NCBI GenBank assembly: GCA_900542285.1 | Contig: UQNF01000003.1 | Location: 20,119-84,118 of the forward strand | Length of the DNA: 64,000 nt | Direction: 5' to 3' | Source of the DNA: an uncultured Clostridium sp. | GTDB lineage: Bacteria > Bacillota > Clostridia > Christensenellales > CAG-138 | Shown here: positions 16,426 to 26,223 of the stretch, one piece after another | How positions within the stretch are numbered: position 1 is the first letter of the stretch | Layout: each line of letters opens with the position of its first letter | The notes under the pieces: generated by a model | What the model was told of the DNA's origin: nothing | The model's database searches: none | Seen by the model: the letters and a program-made list of their open reading frames with translations, nothing else | Program-made: the position numbers and the translations under genes

Positions 16426-17544
16426 ATGGAAAGTAAACGCTTGATTGAGCTGGTTGGAGTCAGCAAGGATTTCGACGGAGATATTGCGCTTGACAATATC
16501 AACCTTTATATTCGGGATGGTGAATTCCTGACGCTGTTGGGACCCTCCGGATGCGGAAAGACCACGATGCTCAGGCTCATTGCCGGCTTCAGCATGCCTT
16601 CCTCCGGCAAGATAATCATGGACGGAAAGGACTTGACCTCCGTCCCTCCGTATAAGCGCCGGATCAATACCGTATTCCAGAAATATGCGCTGTTTCCGCA
16701 CCTGAACGTGTTTGATAATATCGCCTTCGGACTGAACATCAAAAAGCTGCCCAAGCATGTTATCAAGGAAAAAGTAATGGAAATGCTTGCTCTCGTCAAC
16801 CTGTCCGGCTATGAGAACCGCTATATTGAGCAGCTCTCGGGAGGACAGCAGCAGCGTGTGGCAATTGCCCGTGCGCTTGTAAACGAACCCGAAGTGCTCT
16901 TGCTTGACGAACCTCTCGGCGCGCTGGATCTGAAGCTAAGAAAGGGGATGCAGCTTGAGCTCAAGCGTATGCAGCAAAAGCTTGGCATCACGTTTATCTA
17001 TGTCACTCATGACCAAGAGGAAGCCTTGACCATGAGCGACACTATCGTAGTAATGAACCATGGTGTGATACAACAGATAGGCACTCCGATGGATGTCTAT
17101 AATGAGCCTAAGAACCAGTTCGTTGCCAAGTTCATCGGCGAAAGCAATATCTTTCCGTCTACAATGGTTCGCGACTACCTTGTCAATATCAACGGCATCG
17201 AATACGAATGCGTCGATAAGGGCTTTGGCTGCAATAATCCTGTTGATGTTGTCGTCAGACCGGAGGATGTTGATTTTATCGACCCGGCGGACGCTAAGCT
17301 TACCGGAATTGTGAAATCTGTCATTTTTATGGGCGTTCACTATGAGTTTCGCGTAGACTGCGGAGGCAGCATTTGGCTCGTGCATTCCACCGACTATGTG
17401 GAACCCGATACAAAAGTCGGAATTCAGATCCTTCCCGACGCTATACACGTCATGAAGGCGCAGGAGCTTCCTCCCGAGCGCGAACTCACAGAGGAAGAGC
17501 TGGAGCAGAGGGAATTGGCGCGCGAGGATGAGGAACAGTCATGA
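16426..17544 (+). CDS. potA: Spermidine/putrescine ABC transporter ATPase PotA
   Basis: ABC ATPase that powers polyamine uptake. GPSGCGKTT (Walker A), [26 protein letters not shown], the switch His in YVTHDQEEA, and a C-terminal TOBE-type domain (about 235-350). 372 residues. ATG 16426 is preferred over TTG 16420. It overlaps potB by 4 bases. Substrate inferred from the potABCD arrangement and PotD similarity. Confidence 0.94.
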   Translation: MESKRLIELVGVSKDFDGDIALDNINLYIRDGEFLTLLGPSGCGKTTMLRLIAGFSMPSSGKIIMDGKDLTSVPPYKRRINTVFQKYALFPHLNVFDNIAFGLNIKKLPKHVIKEKVMEMLALVNLSGYENRYIEQLSGGQQQRVAIARALVNEPEVLLLDEPLGALDLKLRKGMQLELKRMQQKLGITFIYVTHDQEEALTMSDTIVVMNHGVIQQIGTPMDVYNEPKNQFVAKFIGESNIFPSTMVRDYLVNINGIEYECVDKGFGCNNPVDVVVRPEDVDFIDPADAKLTGIVKSVIFMGVHYEFRVDCGGSIWLVHSTDYVEPDTKVGIQILPDAIHVMKAQELPPERELTEEELEQRELAREDEEQS

Positions 17545-18368
17545 AAAGAAATGCTTTAGCGTATCCGTATATTGCGATATGGCTTCCCATTTTCATTATT
17601 GTGCCGATGATCTTCATTGCATATTACGCATTCTTTGATAATGGCCATTTCACATTGGAATTTGTGCGGAATCTGAAGGATGCGATGTATTGGAAGGTGC
17701 TTCTTCGGTCGGCTTGGCTAGCACTGAGAGCTACGCTCATCTGTCTCCTCATCGGATATCCGGTGGCGTACATGCTTTCAAACATGAAGAAATCCGTTGC
17801 AACAATGCTTTCTATATTCTACATACTACCGATGTGGATGAATGCTTTGCTAAGGACTTATGCATGGAAGGTGCTTCTGGCGGACGGAGGTATTTTCTCG
17901 GTGATTTTGGGCTGGTTCGGTCTTGGCGATGTTCAGCTGCTGTATACCGAGGGGGCGGTCTTATTGGGTACCGTTTATAACTTCCTACCGTTTATGATAA
18001 TGCCCATATACACCACCCTCATGAAGCTGGACAAGTCATATCTTGAAGCTGCAAGGGATCTTGGCGCAAACGGCATACAAACATTTTTCAAAGTCGTACT
18101 TCCGCTGTCCAAGTCAGGCGTGATCTCCGGAATAACGATGGTGCTGGTTCCTGCAATGTCGACCTTTGCAATTTCCAAGCTGCTTGGCGGCGCAAATCAC
18201 GCACTTTTAGGAGATCTCATTGAACAGAAGTTCCTGCTTAGCAGCACGGGATACGGTATGGGCTCGATCCTTTCGCTGATTCTGCTCGTACTGGTATTCA
18301 TTTCAACCGCGATAATGCGTTTTGTTGAAAAGAATACCGGAGAAGAGGAAGGGGGTACTCTTTGGTGA
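17541..18368 (+). CDS. potB: Spermidine/putrescine ABC transporter permease PotB
   Basis: 275-residue permease with six predicted membrane helices. The EAA loop [20 protein letters not shown], which contacts PotA, is intact. It starts with [16 protein letters not shown] and overlaps both potA (ATGA) and potC. Confidence 0.93.
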   Translation: MKRNALAYPYIAIWLPIFIIVPMIFIAYYAFFDNGHFTLEFVRNLKDAMYWKVLLRSAWLALRATLICLLIGYPVAYMLSNMKKSVATMLSIFYILPMWMNALLRTYAWKVLLADGGIFSVILGWFGLGDVQLLYTEGAVLLGTVYNFLPFMIMPIYTTLMKLDKSYLEAARDLGANGIQTFFKVVLPLSKSGVISGITMVLVPAMSTFAISKLLGGANHALLGDLIEQKFLLSSTGYGMGSILSLILLVLVFISTAIMRFVEKNTGEEEGGTLW

Positions 18369-19186
18369 GAAAGGTCGGAGGCATTTTCAAATGGGTTTAT
18401 CTGGCGCTCACGCTCATATTCCTGTACGCGCCCATTGCCGTGCTCATAATCTTCTCGTTCACCGATTCGAAGACTATGAGCAAATGGAACGGCTTTACAC
18501 TATCCGCATACCGTGATATGTTTAACGATGCCGCGCTGATGCAGGCATTGAAGGTCACGCTAATAGTTGCGATCGTTTCGTCCATCGCAGCTACGATAAT
18601 AGGTACCACCGCTGCAATCGGAATCAACTCCATGAAGCGAAGGAGAAGGTTGGCGATAGAGAACATATCGCAGCTCCCAATGATAAATCCCGATTTGGTG
18701 ACCGGTATCAGTCTTATGATGCTGTTCTCGGTTGTCGGACTTAGCAGTAAGCTCGGATATTTGAGGCTTATTCTTGCGCATACCACCTTCAATATTCCGT
18801 ATGTCATGTTTTCTGTGCTGCCAAAGCTCAGGCAAAGCTCCAATCTTTTGTATGAGGCGGCGCTGGATCTTGGCTGTAAGCCTACGCAGGCGCTGTGGAA
18901 GGTCGTCCTGCCGGATATTATGCCCGGCGTAATAAGCGGTTTTATCATGGCGTTCACACTGTCGATAGATGACTTTGTGATAAGCTGGTTCGTTGCGGAC
19001 GGTGTGCAGAACCTGTCCATCTATATTTATGGACTGGCGAAACGAGGAATATCAACGAAGATCAATGCATTCTCTGCTCTGATGTTTGTTGTAGTGGTAA
19101 CTCTGCTGCTGATAGTCAATATCAGGAGCATGAGGCAGGACAAGATTGATGCAGCCCAAAGAAAAAAGGTTGCAAAAACAAACTGA
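18365..19186 (+). CDS. potC: Spermidine/putrescine ABC transporter permease PotC
   Basis: 273-residue permease. The EAA loop EAALDLGCKPTQALWKVVLP is present and there are six membrane helices. GTG 18365 is chosen: it overlaps the potB stop as GTGA and has a GGGGG-rich ribosome site upstream; TTG 18362 is the alternative. It pairs with PotB in the membrane. Confidence 0.93.
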   Translation: MRKVGGIFKWVYLALTLIFLYAPIAVLIIFSFTDSKTMSKWNGFTLSAYRDMFNDAALMQALKVTLIVAIVSSIAATIIGTTAAIGINSMKRRRRLAIENISQLPMINPDLVTGISLMMLFSVVGLSSKLGYLRLILAHTTFNIPYVMFSVLPKLRQSSNLLYEAALDLGCKPTQALWKVVLPDIMPGVISGFIMAFTLSIDDFVISWFVADGVQNLSIYIYGLAKRGISTKINAFSALMFVVVVTLLLIVNIRSMRQDKIDAAQRKKVAKTN

Positions 19187-19229
19187 GTATGCTATTATTA
19201 GCAATTATTAATGAAAGGTATTGAATGAA

Positions 19230-20291
19230 ATGAAAAGAATAATCGCTATCGCACTTATTATCGTTATGGCTGTCGCTTCAATGATCTTCCTGACTGCATG
19301 CGTTGACGACTCAAAAACGATTTACGTTCTTAACTGGGGGGATTATATCGACCCCGATCTGATAAAGCAGTTTGAATCTGAAACCGGATACAAGATCAAG
19401 TATTCCACCATGACCAGCAATGAAGAGATGATGATCAAGCTTCGCAGCTCAGACTGCATCTATGATCTGTGCTTCCCTTCGGATTATATCATTGAGAAAC
19501 TTATTGCCGAAGATCTGCTTGCAGAGATAAACTTTGATAATATTCCAAACTACAAAAATATTGATGAAAGATTTTTGGAGTTCACCGAACAGTTTGACCC
19601 GGGCAACAAGTATTCGGTTCCTTATATGTGGGGAACTGTTGGCATAGTCTATAATACCGAAAAGGTTCAGGAGCCTGTTGACAGCTGGAGCATTCTTTGG
19701 GATGAAAAGTATTCAGGTCAGGTCCTTATGTATGACAGCATGAGGGACAGCATCGGAATAACCCTTTTGATGCTTGGCTATGATATTAATACCAGGAATG
19801 CCGATGAGGTTGCCGCTGCGCGTGATGCGCTCATCGCTCAGAAGAACATCAGGAAGGGCTTCTTTGGTGATGATATCAAGGATGCAATGATCAATGAACA
19901 GGGCGCTCTTGCCGTGGTCTATTCCGGCGATGCCATGATGTGCATCGATCCCGAGTACGGTAATTCCAAGCTGGCATACGCTGTTCCGAATGAGGGAAGC
20001 AATGTCTGGATCGATAATATGATTATTCCCAAGACCAGCACCAAGCAGGCCATCGTTGAGGAGTTCATCAACTTCCTCTGTGACCCTGAGGTTGCAATGC
20101 AGAACACCCAGTACATCGGCTATTCCACCACTAATAAGGCTGCGCTTGAGCTTATGGATAAGGAATGGACCGAGAACCCGGTCTATAATCCTCCGCAGGA
20201 CGTACTTGACAGATGTACGATTTTCCATGACCTTGGCGACTTCCTGAATGTGTTTGAGGAAGCATGGAATAAGGTCTATTTTGAAAACTGA
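19230..20291 (+). CDS. potD: Spermidine/putrescine-binding lipoprotein PotD
   Basis: Extracellular solute-binding lipoprotein of about 353 residues. The lipobox LTAC gives the acylated Cys. Mature-domain features: [18 protein letters not shown], then [16 protein letters not shown] and the [12 protein letters not shown] segment typical of PotD. ATG 19230 is preferred to TTG 19221. It is the last gene of the pot operon. No terminator is obvious before asnS, whose AAGGAG starts 14 bases after the stop, so read-through is possible. Confidence 0.93.
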   Translation: MKRIIAIALIIVMAVASMIFLTACVDDSKTIYVLNWGDYIDPDLIKQFESETGYKIKYSTMTSNEEMMIKLRSSDCIYDLCFPSDYIIEKLIAEDLLAEINFDNIPNYKNIDERFLEFTEQFDPGNKYSVPYMWGTVGIVYNTEKVQEPVDSWSILWDEKYSGQVLMYDSMRDSIGITLLMLGYDINTRNADEVAAARDALIAQKNIRKGFFGDDIKDAMINEQGALAVVYSGDAMMCIDPEYGNSKLAYAVPNEGSNVWIDNMIIPKTSTKQAIVEEFINFLCDPEVAMQNTQYIGYSTTNKAALELMDKEWTENPVYNPPQDVLDRCTIFHDLGDFLNVFEEAWNKVYFEN

Positions 20292-20316
20292 TACCGACAA
20301 CAATAAGGAGACTTTT

Positions 20317-21699
20317 ATGATTAGACTTTATGAACTTCACAAGGATCCTGCAAAGTACGCAGGTGACATTGAGGTTTCCGGCTGGATAAAGACCGCAAGA
20401 GAGAGCAAGAACGTTGGCTTCATCGAGCTTGGCGACGGGTCTGCTTTCAGGAGCGTTCAGGTGGTTTATGAGCATGACGCTATCCCCGAGGACGTCAGCA
20501 AGTGTTTCTCAACCGGCTCTGCTATCACCGTAAGGGGTGAGCTGGTACTTACTCCCGACGCAAAGCAGCCGTTTGAGATTCATGCAAAGGAAGTCGTGAT
20601 CGAGGGCGAATGCCCTTCGGATTATCCGCTTCAAAAGAAGCGTCACAGCCTTGAATACCTCCGCACCATTCAGCATCTCAGACCCCGTACAAACACCTTT
20701 CAGGCTGTTTTCCGTGTGCGCAGCGTAGTTGCCCAGGCGATACACCGCTTCTTCGATGAGCGCGGGTTTGTTTATGTACACACTCCTTTGTTTACAGGCA
20801 GCGACTGTGAGGGTGCAGGCGAGATGTTCCGCGTTACAACCCTCGATATGGATAACCCTCCCAAGACGGAGGACGGAAAGGTCGACTTCTCCAAGGACTT
20901 CTTTGGGAAGCCCTGTAACCTGACCGTCAGCGGCCAGCTGCATGGCGAAGCCTTTGCACTTGCATTCCGCGATATTTATACCTTCGGCCCGACCTTCCGC
21001 GCCGAAAACAGCAACACCGCTCGCCATGCCGCAGAGTTTTGGCAAATAGAGCCCGAAATGGCGTTCTGCGATCTCAACGGATACATGGACACTGCGGAAG
21101 CAATGATTAAGTACATCATCAATACGGTGCTTGAACGCTGCCCCGATGAGATGAACTTCTTCAACCAGTATATGGATAAGACTTTGCTGGAAAGGCTTAA
21201 CCATGTCGTCAACTCAGATTTTGTTCGCTGCAGCTATACGAAAGCGGTTGAGCTGCTGCTAGCGTCCGGACAGGAATTCCAGTATCCCGTCTATTGGGGC
21301 TGCGACCTTCAGACCGAGCATGAGCGTTATATCTGTGAGCAGATCTACAACTCTCCGGTGTTCCTGACCGATTATCCGGCAGAGATCAAGAGCTTCTATA
21401 TGCGTCTTAATGACGACGGCAAGACCGTTGCGGCGGCTGACCTTCTCGTTCCCGGCGTAGGCGAGATAATCGGAGGCAGTCAGCGCGAGGAGCGTTATGA
21501 TGTCCTCAAGAAGAAGATTGAAGATCTCGGTATGGATATGAGCTACTATGAGTGGTATCTTGACCTTCGCAAGTATGGCGGAGTTAAGCACGCCGGCTTT
21601 GGTTTGGGATTTGAGCGCATACTCATGTATCTGACCGGTGTCAGCAACATCCGTGATGTTACTCCGTTCCCGAGAACGACCGGAAGCATGGAGCTTTAA
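20317..21699 (+). CDS. asnS: Asparaginyl-tRNA synthetase
   Basis: Class II synthetase, 460 residues, charging tRNA-Asn. Anticodon-binding OB domain (about 1-110, [21 protein letters not shown]), then the catalytic domain with motif 2 [22 protein letters not shown] and motif 3 [21 protein letters not shown], noted here by their ends; VPRTTGS-type tail [13 protein letters not shown] 20317 with AAGGAG 6 bases upstream is chosen over an upstream open frame from 20248. No T-box leader is visible. Confidence 0.95.
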   Translation: MIRLYELHKDPAKYAGDIEVSGWIKTARESKNVGFIELGDGSAFRSVQVVYEHDAIPEDVSKCFSTGSAITVRGELVLTPDAKQPFEIHAKEVVIEGECPSDYPLQKKRHSLEYLRTIQHLRPRTNTFQAVFRVRSVVAQAIHRFFDERGFVYVHTPLFTGSDCEGAGEMFRVTTLDMDNPPKTEDGKVDFSKDFFGKPCNLTVSGQLHGEAFALAFRDIYTFGPTFRAENSNTARHAAEFWQIEPEMAFCDLNGYMDTAEAMIKYIINTVLERCPDEMNFFNQYMDKTLLERLNHVVNSDFVRCSYTKAVELLLASGQEFQYPVYWGCDLQTEHERYICEQIYNSPVFLTDYPAEIKSFYMRLNDDGKTVAAADLLVPGVGEIIGGSQREERYDVLKKKIEDLGMDMSYYEWYLDLRKYGGVKHAGFGLGFERILMYLTGVSNIRDVTPFPRTTGSMEL

Positions 21700-21713
21700 G
21701 ATAATCGCATAAC

Positions 21714-21742
21714 AGCCCACAGGCATGAGCTTGCGGGCTTTT
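21714..21742 (+). terminator. Rho-independent terminator after asnS
   Basis: AGCCCACAGGC (21714-21724) pairs with GCTTGCGGGCT (21729-21739), one mismatch and one wobble, followed by TTTT. Confidence 0.8.
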
Positions 21743-21805
21743 ACTATTGAGTGCATACTTTCGTTGACCGTGAAATAAAGCGTATAAAGCTGAATAGGAG
21801 GCAAA

Positions 21806-23761
21806 ATGAAGGACGGATTTATTAAGGTGGCTGCCTGCTCGCCCAAAATCAGGCTTGCAGACACAAAATATAACGCAGACAGAATAATCGATTCGATTCG
21901 GAAAGCGGATGGGCAGGGAGTTAAGCTGCTGGTATTTCCGGAGCTGGTTTTGACCGGCTCGACCTGCGGCGAACTCTTCCTGCAGGACGCTCTGCTGGAT
22001 TCGGTATTGATACAGCTTAAGCGAATTATTGACGAGACAAAGGAATGCACGCTCGTTTCGGTTATCGGCGCACCACTTAAGCACGACGATTGCATCTATA
22101 ATTGCGCAGTTGTTTTGGCCGGGGGCAGCGCTGCAGGTATCACCGTCAAGCGAAGCAATAATGATCAGCGTTATTTTTCTTCGCCGGGAGCAGTGATAGC
22201 TGATATGTTCAGCGAACTTGGCACATGTTTCGGAGACAAGAATACGATATATAAATGCGAATTCATGGAGGAATTTTCGTTTGGCGTAGAGATAGGCGGC
22301 GATTGTATGCTTGCAGATTCCGGGAGCGAGATGCCGAGTAGTAACTGTGCCAGGATAATTGTCAATCCGGCCGCGGATGCGGAACTCATCGGCAGCGCCG
22401 GGTGGAGAAAGAGCTTTGCCGGCGTTGAGTCTCAAAAAACAATTTCTGCATACATCTATTGCGGAGCAGGTGAAGGCGAATCAACCACCGATATGGTCTT
22501 CTCGGGGCATAGTTTTATCTATGAAAACGGAGAGCTGTTGGCGGAGAACGAGCCGTTCTCGGGAAATGGGCTTCTCATTTCAGAAGTCGATCTTGGCAGA
22601 CTTGCCTTCGACAGAAGAAAGAGAAACAGAATCACGCGTTCCACGAAAAACGATAGAGTGTTTTCGCTATGCACTGTACAGACTGAGTATGAAAACTATG
22701 AGGATCATTTGGCTGAATACAAACAAAGGGCATTCATAGATACGAAGCTTACACGGCGATTTGACAGACTCCCGTTTTTGCCCAAGGATAGAAGGGAAAT
22801 GCATTCAAGGGCCGAAAGCATTTTGATGATGCAGGCTGCAAGCCTTAAAAGCAGGGCAGAGCATATTCATACAAATGCGCTGCTTATCGGTATCTCCGGA
22901 GGGTTGGATTCATGCCTCGCTCTGCTTGCCTGCGTAAAGGCTTGTGATTTGATGAAGGTTGACAGGCAGTTTGTTCATGCCGTTACAATGCCATGCTTTG
23001 GAACAACGGAACACACCAAGAACAACGCCGTAGAGCTTTGCGACGCGCTTGGCGTTACGCTTCACACCGTACCGATCGCCGAAGCGGTTCGCAGGCACTT
23101 CTCTGACATTGGACACGATGAAGGCGACCATGATGCGACTTATGAAAATGCTCAGGCGAGGATGAGGACGCTCGTGCTGATGGACATGGCAAATTCTCTT
23201 AACGGAATAGTTGTTGGCACCGGAGATCTTTCGGAGCTTGCACTTGGCTGGGCGACATATAATGGCGACCATATGAGCATGTACGGAGTTAATGCCGGCA
23301 TTCCAAAGACGTTGATAAGACAGATAGTGCGCAGCTATGCGGAGACCTGCGGTGATGACAGAATCAGGGAAGTGCTTATGAGCATATTGGATACACCAAT
23401 TTCTCCCGAGCTCCTTCCTGCGGAAACGGATGGCAGGATAGCTCAAAAGACCGAGGATCTTGTGGGTCCGTACGAGCTGCACGATTTCTTCCTCTATTAT
23501 GTGGTCAGATACGGATACAGCCCTGTAAAACTTTACCGCGTTGCCAAGGAAGCATTTAGGGGTACCGAGTTTGATGATGCAGAGATATTGAAGTGGCTCA
23601 AGAACTTCTATAGGAGGTTCTTCAGCCAACAGTTCAAACGCAGCTGTATGCCGGACGGGCCAAAGGTCGGCACTGTCGGGCTTTCGCCAAGAGGTGATTG
23701 GAACATGCCGAGCGATGCAAACGCAAGAATATGGCTCGATGAACTGAATACGCTTGAATAG
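21806..23761 (+). CDS. nadE: Glutamine-dependent NAD+ synthetase
   Basis: 651 residues: an N-terminal nitrilase-type amidohydrolase (about 1-290, FPELVLTGSTCGELF with the catalytic Glu; Cys in IGGDCML) makes ammonia from glutamine, and a C-terminal NAD synthetase (about 350-640) amidates deamido-NAD. The PP-loop LIGISGGLDSCLALL and GTGDLSELALGWATYNGDHM are intact. AGGAGG is 4-5 bases upstream. It is closed by a terminator just before spoVAD. Confidence 0.94.
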   Translation: MKDGFIKVAACSPKIRLADTKYNADRIIDSIRKADGQGVKLLVFPELVLTGSTCGELFLQDALLDSVLIQLKRIIDETKECTLVSVIGAPLKHDDCIYNCAVVLAGGSAAGITVKRSNNDQRYFSSPGAVIADMFSELGTCFGDKNTIYKCEFMEEFSFGVEIGGDCMLADSGSEMPSSNCARIIVNPAADAELIGSAGWRKSFAGVESQKTISAYIYCGAGEGESTTDMVFSGHSFIYENGELLAENEPFSGNGLLISEVDLGRLAFDRRKRNRITRSTKNDRVFSLCTVQTEYENYEDHLAEYKQRAFIDTKLTRRFDRLPFLPKDRREMHSRAESILMMQAASLKSRAEHIHTNALLIGISGGLDSCLALLACVKACDLMKVDRQFVHAVTMPCFGTTEHTKNNAVELCDALGVTLHTVPIAEAVRRHFSDIGHDEGDHDATYENAQARMRTLVLMDMANSLNGIVVGTGDLSELALGWATYNGDHMSMYGVNAGIPKTLIRQIVRSYAETCGDDRIREVLMSILDTPISPELLPAETDGRIAQKTEDLVGPYELHDFFLYYVVRYGYSPVKLYRVAKEAFRGTEFDDAEILKWLKNFYRRFFSQQFKRSCMPDGPKVGTVGLSPRGDWNMPSDANARIWLDELNTLE

Positions 23762-23774
23762 TGTTATTCTCTTC

Positions 23775-23803
23775 GGGATTCGCAAATGCGCGGATCCCTT
23801 TTT
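23775..23803 (+). terminator. Rho-independent terminator after nadE
   Basis: GGGATTCGC (23775-23783) pairs with GCGGATCCC-type sequence at 23790-23798, followed by five Ts. Confidence 0.8.
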
Positions 23804-23832
23804 GCATAATTAGGCTAAAAAACGAGAAACTA
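23803..23832 (+). promoter_or_regulatory. Sigma-G/sigma-F-like promoter of spoVAD
   Basis: TGCATA (23803-23808), 17-base spacer and GAAACTA (23826-23832). This fits forespore promoter consensus (GNATA / CATNNTA) reasonably, and no good sigma-A promoter is present. Inference from spacing and gene function. Confidence 0.5.
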
Positions 23833-23859
23833 CTACTGATAAATGCATTTGGAGGTAGT

Positions 23860-24900
23860 ATGGGAAGGATCGGAAAACATTCGTTCGTTTTGGAACGCCG
23901 ACCGCATATTGTTTCATCGGCAAGCTATGTTGGAGATAAAGAAGGCAAGGGTCCTCTCGGAGGATGCTTTGATGTTGTATGCAAGGATGATACGCTTGGC
24001 CTTGACAGCTGGGAACAGGCTGAAAGCAGGATGTTTGAAAGCAGCGTAAGGGTCGCGCTTGCCAAGTTTGGGGCTCAGAGTTCGGATCTTAGCTGCCTTA
24101 TGGGAGGCGATTTGCTCAATCAGATAATATCGGCAGGCTTTGCCGCAAGAGAGATAAGAGCTCCGTTTCTCGGACTCTATGGTGCATGCTCAACCATATG
24201 CGAGGGTATTGTTGTAGGCAGCATGCTTGTGGACGGAGGCTATATGGATATGGTCGCCTGCGCCGCCAGCAGTCATTTTTCATCCGCCGAACGCCAATAC
24301 CGCTATCCATTGGAGATGGGCGTGCAGGAAACGCCGACTGCTCAGCGAACGGTGACCGGCGCAGGCTGCGTTATTATAAAGGATCCCGACAATCTCTGCG
24401 GCGATTATCCGTTTATGAATATAGTGGTTACTGGCGGTACTGTCGGGAGCGTTGAGGATTATGGCATTACGGATGCAAATAACATGGGCGCTGCTATGGC
24501 GCCGGCGGCGGCAGAAACGATATGCACGCATTTTAAGGATACAAATACGACCCCGAGGGACTATGACAGGATCATAACAGGAGACCTTGGAAAGTTCGGA
24601 ACGGAGATGCTGTATGAGCTTTGCTCATCCCAGGGATACAACATCAGCGGCAGACATGATGATTGCGGAAAGCTGATGTTTTCGGAGGAGCAGAATGTCG
24701 TCTGCGGTGGCAGCGGCTGGGGCTGCGCTGCTACCGTCCTTTCCGGTCATTTACTGCCGATGCTGGAAAGTGGAAAATACAGGCGAATCCTTTTCCTCGC
24801 AACAGGAGCGTTGCTTAGCCCTGTCAGCAGTTTGCAGGGCGAAAGCATTCCGTCAATAGCGCACGCAATAGTAATTGAGCATTCGGAGGAACAAAGATGA
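23860..24900 (+). CDS. spoVAD: Stage V sporulation protein AD
   Basis: Part of the SpoVA channel that moves dipicolinic acid into the forespore and out at germination. 346 residues with a thiolase/ketoacyl-synthase-like fold. It begins MGRIGKHSFVLERRPHIVSSAS, with LYGACSTICEG around the thiolase-type Cys, and VSSLQGESIPSIAHAIVIE at the end, all typical of SpoVAD. GGAGG lies 4 bases before ATG 23860; the open frame continuing to 23761 is noncoding upstream sequence. Overlaps spoVAE by 4 bases. spoVAC, usually just upstream, is absent here. Confidence 0.93.
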   Translation: MGRIGKHSFVLERRPHIVSSASYVGDKEGKGPLGGCFDVVCKDDTLGLDSWEQAESRMFESSVRVALAKFGAQSSDLSCLMGGDLLNQIISAGFAAREIRAPFLGLYGACSTICEGIVVGSMLVDGGYMDMVACAASSHFSSAERQYRYPLEMGVQETPTAQRTVTGAGCVIIKDPDNLCGDYPFMNIVVTGGTVGSVEDYGITDANNMGAAMAPAAAETICTHFKDTNTTPRDYDRIITGDLGKFGTEMLYELCSSQGYNISGRHDDCGKLMFSEEQNVVCGGSGWGCAATVLSGHLLPMLESGKYRRILFLATGALLSPVSSLQGESIPSIAHAIVIEHSEEQR

Positions 24901-25265
24901 GCAGCATAACGGACTATTTATTGGCATTCGTGATCGGAGGAGCGATATGCGTTGTTGGTGAACTGCTGATGAGCTTGACCAGATTGACACCGGCGAGAAT
25001 ACTTGTCATCTTCGTTACCGCAGGTGCGATTCTGACGGCGTTCGGACTGTATAAGCCGTTGATAGATATTGGCGGAGCCGGTGCATCCGTACCGCTCACC
25101 GGATTTGGCTATTCGCTTGCGGAAGGAGCGATCGAGGGCGCAAGAAGCGATGGATTGCTTGGCGCAATAACCGGAAGCATAAAAGCAACCGCTGCCGGAA
25201 TAGCGGCAGCGATCTTCTTCGGATACTTATTCGCACTGATATTTACACCGAAAACCAAGGATTAG
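24897..25265 (+). CDS. spoVAE: Stage V sporulation protein AE
   Basis: 122-residue membrane protein of the SpoVA complex (SpoVAEb type). Family blocks: AFVIGGAICVVGELLM, the LTPARILVIFVTAGAIL stretch, GLYKPLIDIGGAGASVPLTG and AAIFFGYLFALIFTPK. About four membrane helices. Translationally coupled to spoVAD (ATGA overlap). It ends 4 bases from the convergent pantothenate kinase stop, with no terminator between. Confidence 0.93.
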   Translation: MSSITDYLLAFVIGGAICVVGELLMSLTRLTPARILVIFVTAGAILTAFGLYKPLIDIGGAGASVPLTGFGYSLAEGAIEGARSDGLLGAITGSIKATAAGIAAAIFFGYLFALIFTPKTKD

Positions 25266-25269
25266 TGCA

Positions 25270-26103
25270 TTATGACTCACAGCTGTCCTCATAATGAAGC
25301 GCAGCGCCGACTGCTGTTGCGAAAACAGCGTTTTCAGGGACGATGAATTCGATAGGGTATAGCGAGCGGCACATCTCGATTATATCCATAAGCTGATGTA
25401 TTTGAGTAAGCGCACCGGTCAGGATGACCTTCTTTACGCTAAGTCCGCGGCAAGCGAATACTGCCATAGTCAGTATTGTCTGCATAACCATGTTGATCAG
25501 GCCGAGAGCCATGTCGCTGTCACTTGCGTAGTCGCAGATATTGCCGAAATTAGCCGCAGTTATCTCCATGCCAAGCTTATCAATATCGTTCTTTGAAATA
25601 TCACCTACGGTCAAATCAACATTATGAAGCTGGCCCGTTTCGGCAAGTGTGCAGATGCTTTCAAAATCGGTGGAGCCTGTAAGCTTTCTTCCAAGCCCAG
25701 TGATAGTGCCTCCGCCGACGCCGCTGCCTCCAATATGCGAATATTGTTTGCCGTTGGCATGGATGAAGGCAGTGCCGGTGCCCATGCTGACGACGACAGC
25801 TTCATGTGTGTTTGCAAGCGCAAGCCCTCCGCGGGCGGTGGCGGAGAATTCCTCGATCCTGGTGGTAGGAATGCCGTATATGTCGCCGACCAGATATGAA
25901 GCGCCAACTCCGGTAATATAGATCCTGTCAACGTCGGAAAGGGAGAAACCGTTGGAGTTGATATAGTTTCCGAGCGCACCGTAGAGCGAAGTTATCTGGT
26001 CATAAGCCCGAACCATCATTGTTGAAAGCAGGGTTCCGTCATGCTTGAGTCCAACTATTTTAGTAGTTGAGCCTCCGACATCGATTCCAAGAATAATATT
26101 CAT
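25270..26103 (-). CDS. coaW: Type II pantothenate kinase
   Basis: First step of CoA synthesis: ATP-dependent phosphorylation of pantothenate. 277 residues of the ASKHA fold; phosphate-1 motif GIDVGGSTTKIVGL, the EEFSATARGG segment, adenosine-type GTGTAFIHANG and IGGSGVGGGTITGLGRKL match the Staphylococcus/eukaryote-like type II family rather than CoaA or CoaX. GAAAGG precedes the start. Type II enzymes in Staphylococcus are not feedback-inhibited by CoA; whether this one is so is unknown. Confidence 0.9.
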   Translation of the reverse strand: MNIILGIDVGGSTTKIVGLKHDGTLLSTMMVRAYDQITSLYGALGNYINSNGFSLSDVDRIYITGVGASYLVGDIYGIPTTRIEEFSATARGGLALANTHEAVVVSMGTGTAFIHANGKQYSHIGGSGVGGGTITGLGRKLTGSTDFESICTLAETGQLHNVDLTVGDISKNDIDKLGMEITAANFGNICDYASDSDMALGLINMVMQTILTMAVFACRGLSVKKVILTGALTQIHQLMDIIEMCRSLYPIEFIVPENAVFATAVGAALHYEDSCES

Positions 26104-26138
26104 TAATTGAACCTTTCGTGGTGTATTGACACGGATTG

Positions 26139-26167
26139 ATTATAGCGTATCGATAATAAAAAGTAAA
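26139..26167 (-). promoter_or_regulatory. Promoter of the pantothenate kinase gene
   Basis: On the minus strand: TTTACT (26162-26167), 17-base spacer and TATAAT (26139-26144). Confidence 0.65.
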
Positions 26168-26181
26168 TACCCATCACAACA

Positions 26182-26210
26182 GACTCGGCACCGCAGAGCG
26201 ATGCCGAGTC
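26182..26210 (-). terminator. Hairpin after the aminotransferase gene
   Basis: GACTCGGCA (26182-26190) pairs perfectly with TGCCGAGTC (26202-26210). On the minus strand it is followed by a weak T-rich tract. It ends the aminotransferase transcript just upstream of the coaW promoter. Confidence 0.6.
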
Positions 26211-26223
26211 CGTTTAGCTTAGC

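Noticed and set aside
22910..23785. 291-residue minus-strand frame inside nadE
   Set aside because: Shadow of the NAD synthetase domain; composition rich in His/Arg/Ile without motifs.
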